64,000 nucleotides of DNA, from positions 2,046,001 to 2,110,000 of the forward strand of contig NZ_CP013341.1 in the NCBI RefSeq assembly GCF_001455205.1, read 5' to 3'. A program made the position numbers and the translations under genes. Numbering within the stretch: position 1 is the stretch's first letter; each line of letters begins with the position of its first letter. Of this stretch, positions 33,504 to 41,669 are shown in pieces. The stretch is from Nitrosomonas ureae. GTDB lineage: Bacteria; Pseudomonadota; Gammaproteobacteria; Burkholderiales; Nitrosomonadaceae. Under the pieces are notes generated by a model. The model was not told where the DNA came from. It worked only from the letters and a program-made list of their open reading frames with translations, and made no database searches.

Positions 33504-33530
33504 TGTCGATTTTGTCCACTGTCAATCGAC
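33504..33530 (+). promoter_or_regulatory. candidate ECF42 promoter of the first DGPF gene
   Basis: TGTCGA (33504-33509), 17 bases, CGAC (33527-33530), about 45 bp ahead of the first DGPF start. The same two boxes at the same spacing recur at 34410-34436. They fit the TGTCGA (-35) and CGA-type (-10) motif reported for ECF42 targets, as I recall it. Confidence 0.7.
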
Positions 33531-33575
33531 CATTGAACGCGGTCATTTTTCTCAATTCAATATAAGGAATTAACT

Positions 33576-33950
33576 ATGAAATATCTTTGTTTGATTTGTG
33601 CCGAAAAAGTCATGGAGCAAATGTCAAACGTCGATGCCGATAAGCATTACGAAGAATACCGTGAATTTACCACTGATATTCGCAAGAGCGGGCATTTTGT
33701 CGATTGCAACCGTTTATTACCGCCATCAGCGGCCATTACGATTAGAGTACGCAAGGGTAAGATTTCAAGCACAGATGGCCCCTTTATTGAAACCAAAGAA
33801 CAGCTCGGTGGCTATTACGTGATTGAGGCTCGTGATCTGAATGAAGCCATTCAGGTGGCAGCTAAAATACCCGGAGCCGCGTTGGGATGCGTGGAAATCC
33901 GGCCGATTGCCAATGACTTACAAACGCGGGATGTGCTCGGCCTGGGGTAA
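33576..33950 (+). CDS. DGPF/YCII-domain protein 1
   Basis: 124 aa, dimeric ferredoxin-like YCII fold: MKYLCLICAEKV, then the signature TDGPFIETKEQLGGYYVIEA. Members are small proteins of unknown chemistry that accompany ECF42 sigma factors; a conserved His/Asp pocket in the family hints at an enzyme. AAGGAA precedes ATG 33576. It is followed by a second copy 47 bp away, so a single transcript is likely. Confidence 0.88.
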   Translation: MKYLCLICAEKVMEQMSNVDADKHYEEYREFTTDIRKSGHFVDCNRLLPPSAAITIRVRKGKISSTDGPFIETKEQLGGYYVIEARDLNEAIQVAAKIPGAALGCVEIRPIANDLQTRDVLGLG

Positions 33951-33997
33951 AGTTAACTTTTGTCATACTTGAAAGATCTTTTTAAATGGAGAAACCT

Positions 33998-34333
33998 ATG
34001 AAATATTTGTGCTTAGTTTATGGTGTGGAGGGCCTGCTTGGTGCTATACCAGACAGTGATTGTCTTGACTACGATGAACGGATTCGTAAATCAGGTCATT
34101 GCTTGGCATCGGAAGCCCTGCAACCGGTACACACAGCCACTACAATCAGAGTGCGCGAGGGTAAAATCAGCATTACTGATGGACCGTTTGCCGAAACCAA
34201 AGAACAGCTGGCTGGTTTTTATTTGATTGAAGCCCGGCATTTGGATGAAGCTATCCAACTGGCTGCCCAAATTCCACCCGCGCAGGTCGGCAGCATTGAA
34301 GTCAGGCCGATACATCAATTCGAAAAGCGGTAA
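33998..34333 (+). CDS. DGPF/YCII-domain protein 2
   Basis: 111 aa from ATG 33998, which has GGAG seven bases upstream; the earlier ATG at 33986 overlaps this site. MKYLCLVYG at the start and TDGPFAETKEQLAGFYLIEA mark it as a close paralogue of the preceding gene. It lacks an own TGTCGA motif, so it probably shares the first promoter. Confidence 0.88.
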   Translation: MKYLCLVYGVEGLLGAIPDSDCLDYDERIRKSGHCLASEALQPVHTATTIRVREGKISITDGPFAETKEQLAGFYLIEARHLDEAIQLAAQIPPAQVGSIEVRPIHQFEKR

Positions 34334-34409
34334 CGTTGGAAAAAAACGGAAATTAAAATATTTCGCTTGTGCCTGTGAAAATTAGTAAGGTAAAAAAATT
34401 TTTCCGGTT

Positions 34410-34436
34410 TGTCGATTTCTACAGACTTCATTCGAC
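34410..34436 (+). promoter_or_regulatory. candidate ECF42 promoter of the third DGPF gene
   Basis: TGTCGA (34410-34415), 17 bases, CGAC (34433-34436), 65 bp before the start codon. Identical in box sequence and spacing to the element at 33504-33530; TTGTCGATTT is shared at the -35 side. Confidence 0.7.
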
Positions 34437-34501
34437 TAAACGACGAAATCAAGCTATTTACAACTTGATTGACCATATGACTTAACCTAAGGAGTAATCA
34501 A

Positions 34502-34918
34502 TTGCGCTACATGATCATAGTCAAAGCAAGCCTGGATTCGGAAGCGGGCGTTATGCCTGAAGAGCAACTCATCGCAGAGATGGCGAAATTTCATGAAGAA
34601 CTTGCGGCAGCAGGCGTGTTGTTGGATGCATCCGGCTTACAAGCCAGTTCAAAAGGTTGGCGCATCCAATACAGCGGAAGTAAACGTATGTTGGTCGATG
34701 GTCCATTTACCGAAACCAAAGAGCTTATCGCTGGTTATACCTTGATTCAGGTTGCATCAAAGGCCGAGGCTCTTGAATGGAGTAAGCGTTTCCCTAATCC
34801 TGCAGGTGAAGGAAGGGATTGTGAAATAGAAGTGCGGCAATTATTTGAGCTGGACGATTTTGAACCCAGTGAAGCTGTGGAGCGATTTCGTGAGTTGGAA
34901 CTCAGTAAAAATGATTAA
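34502..34918 (+). CDS. DGPF/YCII-domain protein 3
   Basis: 138 aa from TTG 34502 behind AAGGAG. RYMIIVKASLDSEAG at the start, the signature VDGPFTETKELIAGYTLIQV and a longer C-terminal helix (ELDDFEPSEAVERF). It is more distant from copies 1 and 2 than they are from each other. It has its own candidate ECF42 promoter. Confidence 0.88.
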   Translation: MRYMIIVKASLDSEAGVMPEEQLIAEMAKFHEELAAAGVLLDASGLQASSKGWRIQYSGSKRMLVDGPFTETKELIAGYTLIQVASKAEALEWSKRFPNPAGEGRDCEIEVRQLFELDDFEPSEAVERFRELELSKND

Positions 34919-35130
34919 TGCATTACTATTTGCCCAATCAAAAAATCTTGTTTTTAATTTTTGTAGAAGGGGGAAGTGTTATGTCTCAGTCAAACCCGCT
35001 TCTGGCGGCAAGATGATTTATGCGTGCATACGAAGTGTTGATTGACTTGTGATTTAAGCCGCATTAGTTGCGTGTGCAGATTGAAAGTTCGTTAAGTTTA
35101 ACTTTATTAAATGTCTTACAGGAGAAAACT

Positions 35131-35493
35131 ATGGGAAAGTATGTTGATGGTTATGTGATTCCAATTGTTCAGGATAAACTGGAGGAATATCAAAAAATGG
35201 CTGAATTGGCTGGCTCGGTTTGGAAAGAGCACGGCGCCCTGGAATATATCGAGTGTGCGGGAGATGATCTCGAGCAGAAAGAGTTGGTGTCATTCAAAAA
35301 ATTAACTGATGCCGGCGAAAATGAAACGGTCATTTTTGCATGGATCGTGTTCGAATCGAAAGAACATCGTGACCGGGTTAATCAGGCGGTTATGGCTGAT
35401 CCACGTTTGGCGTCTTCGATGAACCCTGATTCTCATCCCTTTGATTGCAAGCGGATGGCCTATGGTGGTTTCAAGACAATTGTTAGTTTCTAG
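35131..35493 (+). CDS. DUF1428 family protein
   Basis: 120 aa from ATG 35131 (MGKYVDGYVIPI), fixed by CAGGAGAAAA; the longer frame from 35068 has no such signal. EYIECAGDD and FAWIVFESKEHRDRVNQAVM match the DUF1428 (dimeric alpha/beta barrel) family, which often travels with DGPF proteins and ECF sigma factors. Function unknown. Confidence 0.85.
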   Translation: MGKYVDGYVIPIVQDKLEEYQKMAELAGSVWKEHGALEYIECAGDDLEQKELVSFKKLTDAGENETVIFAWIVFESKEHRDRVNQAVMADPRLASSMNPDSHPFDCKRMAYGGFKTIVSF

Positions 35494-35544
35494 TTAGTTT
35501 TATTAATCCAGATTTATTGACAATTTTTTATTGAGGGGAAGACT

Positions 35545-36141
35545 ATGCGGTATTTGCAATTTACTCTATTTATTGTGTTTTCTTTGTTGATGACAATGGG
35601 TGTTCTTGCGAATGACCCAAAGAATGATAAACCCATGAGTCATGAAGAGATGATGGAAGTTTATACTAAGTTAGCCACACCTGGAGAACCACACAAATTG
35701 TTTGCAAGTCTTACAGGCAGTTGGACAACCAAGACGAAAGAATGGATGGATCCACAGAAACCGGCTGTAGAATCAACCGGATCTGTGGATATCAAGCTAC
35801 TGTTAGGCGGCCGTTTTCTTCAGCAGGAAATCACGGGTAGTATGCATGGAAAGCCATATTCGGGTATCTGGACTGTTGCGTACGATAATCTGCTCAAACA
35901 GTATGTTTCGACATGGATCGATACCATGAGTACGCAAATCTTCATTATGAACGGTACGGCGAATGCGGATGGCAAGACCATTACCTTGACAGGGCAGCAT
36001 GCTGAAGTAGGTGGGGGATACATGGCACATCGTGCCATTTGGAAAATTGTGGATGGTAATGCACAAGAATTTATCATGTATGGAACTCATCATGGCGGTG
36101 ATGAAATGAAAATGCTTGAGGTTATTTATACTAGAAAATAA
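35545..36141 (+). CDS. exported DUF1579 family protein
   Basis: 198 aa with a signal peptide (YLQFTLFIVFSLLMTMGVL, ending at ANDPK). The body has the DUF1579 pattern: LFASLTGSWTTKTKEWMDP, LLGGRFLQQEITGSMHGKPY and QYVSTWIDTMSTQIF, a lipocalin-like beta barrel. It lies 51 bp after the DUF1428 gene and is probably the last gene of this cluster. Ligand unknown. Confidence 0.85.
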   Translation: MRYLQFTLFIVFSLLMTMGVLANDPKNDKPMSHEEMMEVYTKLATPGEPHKLFASLTGSWTTKTKEWMDPQKPAVESTGSVDIKLLLGGRFLQQEITGSMHGKPYSGIWTVAYDNLLKQYVSTWIDTMSTQIFIMNGTANADGKTITLTGQHAEVGGGYMAHRAIWKIVDGNAQEFIMYGTHHGGDEMKMLEVIYTRK

Positions 36142-36193
36142 CAGCTTGCATCGTATGGCTCGGAAAATTTGCTTGCGATACCTCAGTAAGGTA

Positions 36194-36443
36194 AGTCCTC
36201 GGTTTTGCCGGAGGACTCGCCGAGGTTTGACCTATGCGACGGTCATTGAGAATCTTTTGTCTTGGCCAAGAGAAGGAGATTCAAGATGAAAGAGTATCAG
36301 GGTTTGACCCACATAAAATGGATTGTAAGTTCCAGATGGTATTCATTCCGAGGAAGTGTAGAAAGCGGATATTTGGGGTGTTACGCAAGCATCTGGGCGA
36401 GATTGAGGGCCAAAGGCTACAATCGAATAAATTGAATGTTTAG
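36194..36443 (+). pseudogene. IS200/IS605-type transposase relic
   Basis: Behind AGAAGGAGATT, ATG 36286 opens MKEYQGLTHIKW and then loses frame. The continuation DCKFQMVFIPRKCRKR, then FGVLRKHLGEIE, is in the next frame and stops at 36443. Together these match the N-terminus of TnpA of IS200 (HIKWDCKYHVVFIPKYR-like). The catalytic HUH and Tyr regions are absent, so it is a remnant. A hairpin (AGTCCTC at 36194-36200 with GAGGACT at 36211-36217) lies upstream, where IS200-family left ends carry one. Confidence 0.75.
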
Positions 36444-36714
36444 CTGCTATTTCTGGGCAGCTCGTGGCTTGTGAGGTACCTCTGAGGCGCTCACTTAATA
36501 AGCCTCCAGTTTTGTCGCAGGTGATTTAACTCTACTGCTTCTGCACTCAAGCCCCATGGACAAGCACAGCAGCAGGTCAGGAATCTTCAATGCCGACCAG
36601 GTTGCTGAAGGAGGGTGAAAATCGTTAATTTGATTTTAAATCAATATGTTATTAATTGAATTTGGAAATGAACTTAGGAAAGTGTCCGGTTTTATTTGGT
36701 CAGAGCAGTTCAGT

Positions 36715-37506
36715 TTATTTCATTTTTCTCATTTGCTCTTGTTTAATAATATAGCGCTGTATCATAGCTTCCATGTTTGCTGCTAGATTAATAAATTGAC
36801 ACCCTGCGCGCATACAATTTTGCCCATTACGTAAAGTGATTTCGTAGGTGTTTTTTACTTGGATAGTAACGTTAATAGTACCAATCTCTGGAAGCATGAT
36901 TTGGCAATTGTCATAAATTATTCCTGGGTCAAAATTGATAATTGGATGTTGATCAATGACCGCAGTACCGCCACAACTTATATCCAGGAGTGCGACCTCA
37001 GCTTTAGAAGTCGTTGTGTTTTTACCGGGTATTGGAATAGCACATTTAAGTGGCTTTACGATAGGGGTGGATATACGAAAATGATTTCTTCTTTGTATGC
37101 GTAGGAGAGTTTCTGGGATATTAACTACGAATGCATCTTTATTATTGAAGTAAATTTTCTTGATTTGATTACAGACGAACTCTATTTTTACTCTATTTTG
37201 CGTGGTGACAAAAACTAATTCTTTGGAATTGAGAGCTTTTTGGCAATGCTTCTCATTGATGCCATAATCAATGACCATTTCTTTCCTGTCAGAGTTTATG
37301 GCTAGAATCGATGTCAGTATAAAATCACTTTCATAATCGGGATAAAGTGTAATTAGTGAATCCGCTTGCATGATTCCGCGAAGTATAAAGAGAATATCAA
37401 TTTCCGAGCGGATGCGGAATTTCTCATTTTTTTCATCAGAGAATAGTGTAGTCGGTTCTAATACCTCATATGTTTCAGTTTCCTGATTAGGTGCAAGCAT
37501 TGTCAA
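36715..37506 (-). CDS. PilZ-domain flagellar brake protein, YcgR-like
   Basis: 263 aa. N-terminal YcgR-type domain to about residue 125 (FRIRSEIDILFILRGIMQ), then a PilZ domain with the c-di-GMP-binding motif RRNHFRISTP and DISCGGTAVID. In enterobacteria such proteins bind c-di-GMP and slow the motor. Its start overlaps the stop of the FlhB-like gene, at the 3' end of the fli cluster. This gives a direct target for the three GGDEF proteins in the window. Confidence 0.9.
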   Translation of the reverse strand: MTMLAPNQETETYEVLEPTTLFSDEKNEKFRIRSEIDILFILRGIMQADSLITLYPDYESDFILTSILAINSDRKEMVIDYGINEKHCQKALNSKELVFVTTQNRVKIEFVCNQIKKIYFNNKDAFVVNIPETLLRIQRRNHFRISTPIVKPLKCAIPIPGKNTTTSKAEVALLDISCGGTAVIDQHPIINFDPGIIYDNCQIMLPEIGTINVTIQVKNTYEITLRNGQNCMRAGCQFINLAANMEAMIQRYIIKQEQMRKMK

Positions 37507-37832
37507 TTTCCCTCCAAAGTTTGTTGTGCGGTCTCGCTGCTAAGACTGTTAGCAGTCACAAGGGTTGTTTCTGCTTTTTCCAGGCGATAAAGCCACGCAA
37601 GTAATTCAGCGACTGCGACATAAAGCTGTGGCGGAATGCGGTCATCAAGATTTACTTGCATCAATAATGCAACTAGTTCACTTGATTCATGAACATAGAT
37701 ATTTGCTTCTTTAGCACGCCGTATAATTTCTTGAGCAATGAGACCACGGCCTTTAGCAATTACTTTAGGTGCGATTTGTCCTTCCCGATAAGCAAGCGCT
37801 ACAGCAGTGGAGTAAGAATCATTTGTTGTCAT
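37503..37832 (-). CDS. FlhB C-terminal-like protein (FlhX type)
   Basis: 109 aa resembling only the cytoplasmic part of FlhB/YscU after the autocleavage site: STAVALAYREGQIAPKVIAK, GLIAQEIIRRAKEANIYVHE, LDDRIPPQLYVAVAELLAW. Stand-alone copies of this domain are common next to fliK-like genes and can substitute for the FlhB C-terminus in substrate switching. It overlaps the FliK-like gene upstream by 14 bases and the PilZ gene downstream by 4. Confidence 0.88.
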   Translation of the reverse strand: MTTNDSYSTAVALAYREGQIAPKVIAKGRGLIAQEIIRRAKEANIYVHESSELVALLMQVNLDDRIPPQLYVAVAELLAWLYRLEKAETTLVTANSLSSETAQQTLEGN

Positions 37833-38847
37833 TGTATTGAACTTCTACTGTTTTGATAGTTAATCCTGCAGATTGCATATCTGTCGTAAGCAGAGATCGA
37901 TTATTTTTTAATAAACTAGTCGCGTCTACTTGCGATGTTTCTATTTTAATATTAATACCTTGAGCGTTAACTAACAGAGTGGCAGTAATATCTCCTAATT
38001 GTGGCAGTGATAAGTGAAGCTGTGTACGCCACTGTACTGCATGATCGGATTCACTACTCTTACTTTTATCTTTAGAGTGTTCATAAATTTCCCACTCCAT
38101 CGATTGTCCATGCCAAACTTCGCCTTGCCAGAAGAGATGCCCGGTTTCCAGTGTATTTAGCTGTTGTTGCACTAATGACATAGTCTGAGCATGCGTTGGT
38201 ATTTCAGGATTTAGCGAAGCTGAAATTGCTGTTTTAGTCATAGATAACTCAGTTATCGCTACTAGTAATTTACCTTGTGGTTCTTGTTGTAAATTTTCCA
38301 GTGTATTTTCTCCATTAATCCATTGAGCCTGATGCGATTCATAGAATAAACCACTTTGGATAATTGCTTTTTGCAATAAACCGGGTAATTCAGTGCTATT
38401 TGTTGGTGCTCCATTCAGAATTGGAGAAGAGCTTGTTAAGGATTGGATGGCATTTGTTGAGGCATGTTTTAAAGTATGATGCATTAGAAGATCGATAAAT
38501 CGCCCAGTGGCGCTTATTGAAGTGATATTTTCCTTTGATTTTATAATGGCTTCATCGAGAATGAGGAATTTTAGGTTTGGTTGGTGAGAAATAAAAACTA
38601 GTTCTATTTTATTGCCGGGTTGAAATTTTACTGGTAAATCTATTTGAAGTAGTTTGTTATTAACCAATACTCTGGAGTTTCCGTTAGGTAAACGCGCTTC
38701 AATGAATGCCTGATATTTTTGACCTTGTTCAAATTTGCTAGAAGAGTCTTGTGAATCAAGAAATGTTGTTACGGGTGTTACCGGTGATACAGATTTTATC
38801 TGAGTTAGAGGCGTGATTAAATCAGCTTTGATTATGATTGGATTCAC
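37819..38847 (-). CDS. FliK-like flagellar hook-length control protein
   Basis: 342 aa, low conservation as usual for the family. It has a flexible, polar N-terminal half and a C-terminal domain (WRTQLHLSLPQLGDITATLL, NAQGINIKIETSQ, LTTDMQSAGLTIKTVEV) with the FliK_C fold. Overlap with an FlhB-like gene supports the assignment. It may be a second FliK type rather than the main hook ruler, because the main fliK usually sits near fliEFGHI, which is not in this window. Confidence 0.7.
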   Translation of the reverse strand: MNPIIIKADLITPLTQIKSVSPVTPVTTFLDSQDSSSKFEQGQKYQAFIEARLPNGNSRVLVNNKLLQIDLPVKFQPGNKIELVFISHQPNLKFLILDEAIIKSKENITSISATGRFIDLLMHHTLKHASTNAIQSLTSSSPILNGAPTNSTELPGLLQKAIIQSGLFYESHQAQWINGENTLENLQQEPQGKLLVAITELSMTKTAISASLNPEIPTHAQTMSLVQQQLNTLETGHLFWQGEVWHGQSMEWEIYEHSKDKSKSSESDHAVQWRTQLHLSLPQLGDITATLLVNAQGINIKIETSQVDATSLLKNNRSLLTTDMQSAGLTIKTVEVQYNDNK

Positions 38848-38915
38848 GACAGCTTATGTTTGTTGGCCGTATTTATCCGATAAGAGCAACATATTTTTAT
38901 TCTTGACTTGAATTT

Positions 38916-39251
38916 TTATATATTGTTAATAGGCTGATATGTTTGCTGGAGATTGCGTGTACGCTTATTGATGCTGAGCATTTCCTGTAATCTTGCCATC
39001 CATGGTTCAATAATTGCCCGAATTTGAGCATCGTTATCCAATATTTGGTGAATAATTTTTATTTTTTGTTGTTGTAGTTCCTTATCTAGTGGAGGCTCTG
39101 TATCATATCTTTTGAGACTATCGGTTAGTTTTCTGCATTCTTGTTCTAATGATACTAATTGATCCCATTCGCTATTTTGTGCAGCAGTCAGCATTTTCTC
39201 GGTTTTTGCTAAAATGGTATTGTAGATTATAATCGTATGTGCATTGTCCAT
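38916..39251 (-). CDS. fliT: flagellar chaperone FliT
   Basis: 111 aa, all-helical. It follows fliS in the usual fliD-fliS-fliT order, with ILAKTEKMLTAAQNSEWDQL and a Glu/Lys-rich middle. FliT binds FliD in the cytoplasm and, in enterobacteria, restrains FlhDC. Identity rests partly on position because the family is poorly conserved. Confidence 0.8.
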   Translation of the reverse strand: MDNAHTIIIYNTILAKTEKMLTAAQNSEWDQLVSLEQECRKLTDSLKRYDTEPPLDKELQQQKIKIIHQILDNDAQIRAIIEPWMARLQEMLSINKRTRNLQQTYQPINNI

Positions 39252-39287
39252 TCTTTTACATATCCTTTTTTGTTACAGAGTCTTTGA

Positions 39288-39713
39288 TTAGAGAGCGATT
39301 GCTTTTACTATAATTTTCGCCTCATTGGATTCTCCGATTTCTTTCCAGGCGGTATATAGTTCAGATAAGAGCTTATTTACTTCATCTAATATTTCAATGT
39401 TATTTTGAATGTTAGCTACCAATAATCGATGTGTCATGTAATTATAAAGTGCTTGAAGCTTGATTGCTAAATCACCACCCGCTTTCATATCGAGGCAAGC
39501 ACTTAGACCCTCGTCAATTATGGTTATGGCTTTCGAAATCATTTGCCCCTTTTCAGCTATTTCGTTACGCTGCATATGCATTCTAGTTTTTGCTAGAGCT
39601 TCTTGTGTGCCTTCAAATAACATTAAAATAAGCTTGTGTGCATCAGCTGATTCAACACCCGTTTCAACTCCAACGCGTTGATAGGTGGATATTGCATTTG
39701 TTGTGAAAAACAT
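39288..39713 (-). CDS. fliS: flagellin export chaperone FliS
   Basis: 141 aa. Typical N-terminus YQRVGVETGVESADAHKLI and LMLFEGTQEALAKTRMHMQR, then MTHRLLVANIQNNIEILDEV. FliS holds flagellin unfolded until export. It lies 33 bp downstream of the fliD stop and is part of the same transcript. Confidence 0.93.
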   Translation of the reverse strand: MFFTTNAISTYQRVGVETGVESADAHKLILMLFEGTQEALAKTRMHMQRNEIAEKGQMISKAITIIDEGLSACLDMKAGGDLAIKLQALYNYMTHRLLVANIQNNIEILDEVNKLLSELYTAWKEIGESNEAKIIVKAIAL

Positions 39714-39746
39714 TTTGTATTCCTACCTCATAAATATTAGTGATTT

Positions 39747-40298
39747 TTAGTTATTAGCATTAGCACCGGGTAAACTAGATAGTTGCTGTGCCAAGAACTC
39801 ACTGGTTTGCTTCATACTCGCAATTGTTGTATCTAAAGCTGTAAATTGGGTGCGAAATCGTTTTTCTACAATTTCCAGACGACTGCCCAGCGCTTCGCGT
39901 TGTTTATTTATATCCTTGATAGATGTGTTAATGCCATCCATGCGGCCGTCAATTAAGCCATTGTTTTCAAGCATTCCATCAATCATTTGATCCAGTCTTA
40001 CAGCAAAGCCATCTGTTGCAAATAACGATGAGACATCCTTGGCAGGATCATTCAATGAAGCATTTAGCTTGCCGTTATCTAACAATAGTGTGCCGTCTTT
40101 TTGGAAGCTGATGCCGACTTGCGATAGTGTATTTAATTCTCCTGCAACACTACTTTGTAAGCTTGAATTCAATATACCTCGCAACTGGGTTTGCACTGCT
40201 CGTACTGTTGAGTCTCCAGTCAGAATAGATGCTTGTTGGTTGACTTGGTCGTAATTAGACAGGCTAGCGATGGTTTTTTTGCAGCTCGTTATATGCAT
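39747..40298 (-). pseudogene. fliD: flagellar cap protein FliD, 3' part after a frameshift
   Basis: 183 aa in a different frame from the 5' part. Real FliD sequence starts at about KKTIASLSNYDQVNQQ, directly continuing STFVNAYNELQK of the 5' part; the first few codons (MHITSC) are out-of-frame noise. It has the usual FliD C-terminus with RFRTQFTALDTTIASMKQTS and FLAQQLSSLPG. Joining the two gives about 470 aa, the normal FliD size. The break is at a run of seven A (six would restore the frame) near 40274-40280. Confidence 0.85.
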
Positions 40299-41178
40299 TC
40301 ACAAACGTACTAACTGCAGTCTGTACACTTGTTGTATCCTTCGTAATTGATAAGCTGGTAGTTGTCCCAGGATTTTCTCTGAATAAATTGATTGTCATCC
40401 CTTGCAATGCATCGGTGATGGTGTTGGATGGCTTGGTAATGGTAATTCCATCTATTACTAAGGTAGCATCCCGTGCTGTGACGGTTTCAGACATGTTTGC
40501 TGTACCACCGGTTGAGGCATCATAAGCAAGTTTTGATAAGCCATTGTTATCAATATTGTTTAAATCATCGTCACCGACTGTGATTTTTAAGGCGTTACTC
40601 AAACCAGAATCATTGGAGGATAAAACCAGTCGATTGCCGTTGCCGTCGTTGACGATACTTGCAGTAACGCCGATACTGGCTTTATTTATTGTATCCCGTA
40701 TATTTGCAAGAGATGTCTGATCTGGTTCAATAGTGATTGACGCAGACGCTTTTTTTAAATTCTCAGTGAATGTACCATCTACGTTATAGGTACCAAACTC
40801 AATGGTTAGCGTACCACTGCCGATAATATCACTGGGTGATGTAAAAGATTCTGATTTTATTTTCTGCGCTTGTGCGAGGGTTTGTACTTCGATTTGATGC
40901 GCACCTATTTCTGCACTGGATGTTGCGCTAACAGAAGCGATCGTAGAATCAACAATCGATGCTTTAACACCTGTGAACAAAGACGAATTGGTTAATGTTT
41001 TAACAGTACCCTGGAAAGTGGATAGTGCACTTTTTAAGTTACCATAGGCGGAGAGTTCAGCTTGCTGTCTTGCTTCTTTCGTGCTTAGCTGCAGGAGTGG
41101 CCGTTGCTCGATTGCCATGAGCTGACTAATAATTCCGTTGATATCTAGTCCTGAACCAAGACCTGGTGATGAGATCAT
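40264..41178 (-). CDS. fliD: flagellar cap protein FliD, 5' part
   Basis: 304 aa from ATG 41178 behind GAGGAA. N-terminal FliD signature SSPGLGSGLDINGIISQLMA, the D2-D3 region with LTNSSLFTGVKASIVDST, and then STFVNAYNELQKNHR followed by TAG. The frame breaks in an A7 run, where loss of one A would restore continuity with the downstream FliD part. FliD caps the filament and is needed for flagellin polymerisation. A frameshift, transcript slippage or a sequencing error are all possible. Confidence 0.85.
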   Translation of the reverse strand: MISSPGLGSGLDINGIISQLMAIEQRPLLQLSTKEARQQAELSAYGNLKSALSTFQGTVKTLTNSSLFTGVKASIVDSTIASVSATSSAEIGAHQIEVQTLAQAQKIKSESFTSPSDIIGSGTLTIEFGTYNVDGTFTENLKKASASITIEPDQTSLANIRDTINKASIGVTASIVNDGNGNRLVLSSNDSGLSNALKITVGDDDLNNIDNNGLSKLAYDASTGGTANMSETVTARDATLVIDGITITKPSNTITDALQGMTINLFRENPGTTTSLSITKDTTSVQTAVSTFVNAYNELQKNHR

Positions 41179-41215
41179 GTTGTATTCCTCTATTTAATTC
41201 TGCAACAAAATTACA

Positions 41216-41584
41216 TCAGGCATGGTCGTTAAATAAAGCGCCATGGATCTTGCTGAGGGCGCGTGCTATGTCAATCACTTCTTCAGTTGGAATTTGACGG
41301 ACTATTTCATCGGTTGTGGCGTCCATAACTCTAATTACTGTCTTGCCAGAATCTTCGTCTATAGAGAATTTCAAATTTTGTTGCACGGCTAGCGAAAATT
41401 TTTCTATCTTACCAACAGCTTCATGCAATTGATCAGTATCTGCTGTGATAGATTCTGCTATTTGGCTAGGAATATTTTCATTGCTGACCAGATTTGTCGA
41501 GGATTTGTTCGTAATCGAGACAGGGTGAAAAGTTGTAGATAGAGAAGCAATATTGTTCATGCTTCCTGTTGAATTGGTGATCAT
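41216..41584 (-). CDS. flaG: FlaG family protein
   Basis: About 122 aa from ATG 41584, which has AGAAGGAGA upstream; the frame's earlier ATG (41632) lies in the hairpin leader. The FlaG pattern is in the C-terminal half: LKFSIDEDSGKTVIRVMDAT, EIVRQIPTEEVIDIARAL. FlaG proteins influence filament length. It is located between fliC and fliD, as in many betaproteobacteria. Confidence 0.88.
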   Translation of the reverse strand: MITNSTGSMNNIASLSTTFHPVSITNKSSTNLVSNENIPSQIAESITADTDQLHEAVGKIEKFSLAVQQNLKFSIDEDSGKTVIRVMDATTDEIVRQIPTEEVIDIARALSKIHGALFNDHA

Positions 41585-41614
41585 GCTAAATCTCCTTCTA
41601 TAACAGATGAGTAT

Positions 41615-41647
41615 GGGGTAGTTACTATACAATCCGTAAGCTACCCC
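41615..41647. terminator. hairpin between fliC and flaG
   Basis: GGGGTAG (41615-41621) pairs with CTACCCC (41641-41647) in the fliC-flaG gap. On the transcribed strand it is not followed by a T-run, so it is at best a leaky terminator that could make fliC transcript more abundant than flaG-fliD. Confidence 0.45.
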
Positions 41648-41669
41648 AAAGTCATTTTCAGATGCTCGC

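Noticed and set aside
34981..35016. Eleven-codon frame MSQSNPLLAAR behind a GGGGGA site
   Set aside because: Too short to support; could be the stub of a lost gene, but nothing else of it is visible.
40264..40298. Programmed -1 frameshifting at A AAA AAC in fliD
   Set aside because: The heptamer is in the right phase, but a -1 shift leads to the wrong frame; continuity needs +1 or loss of one A.
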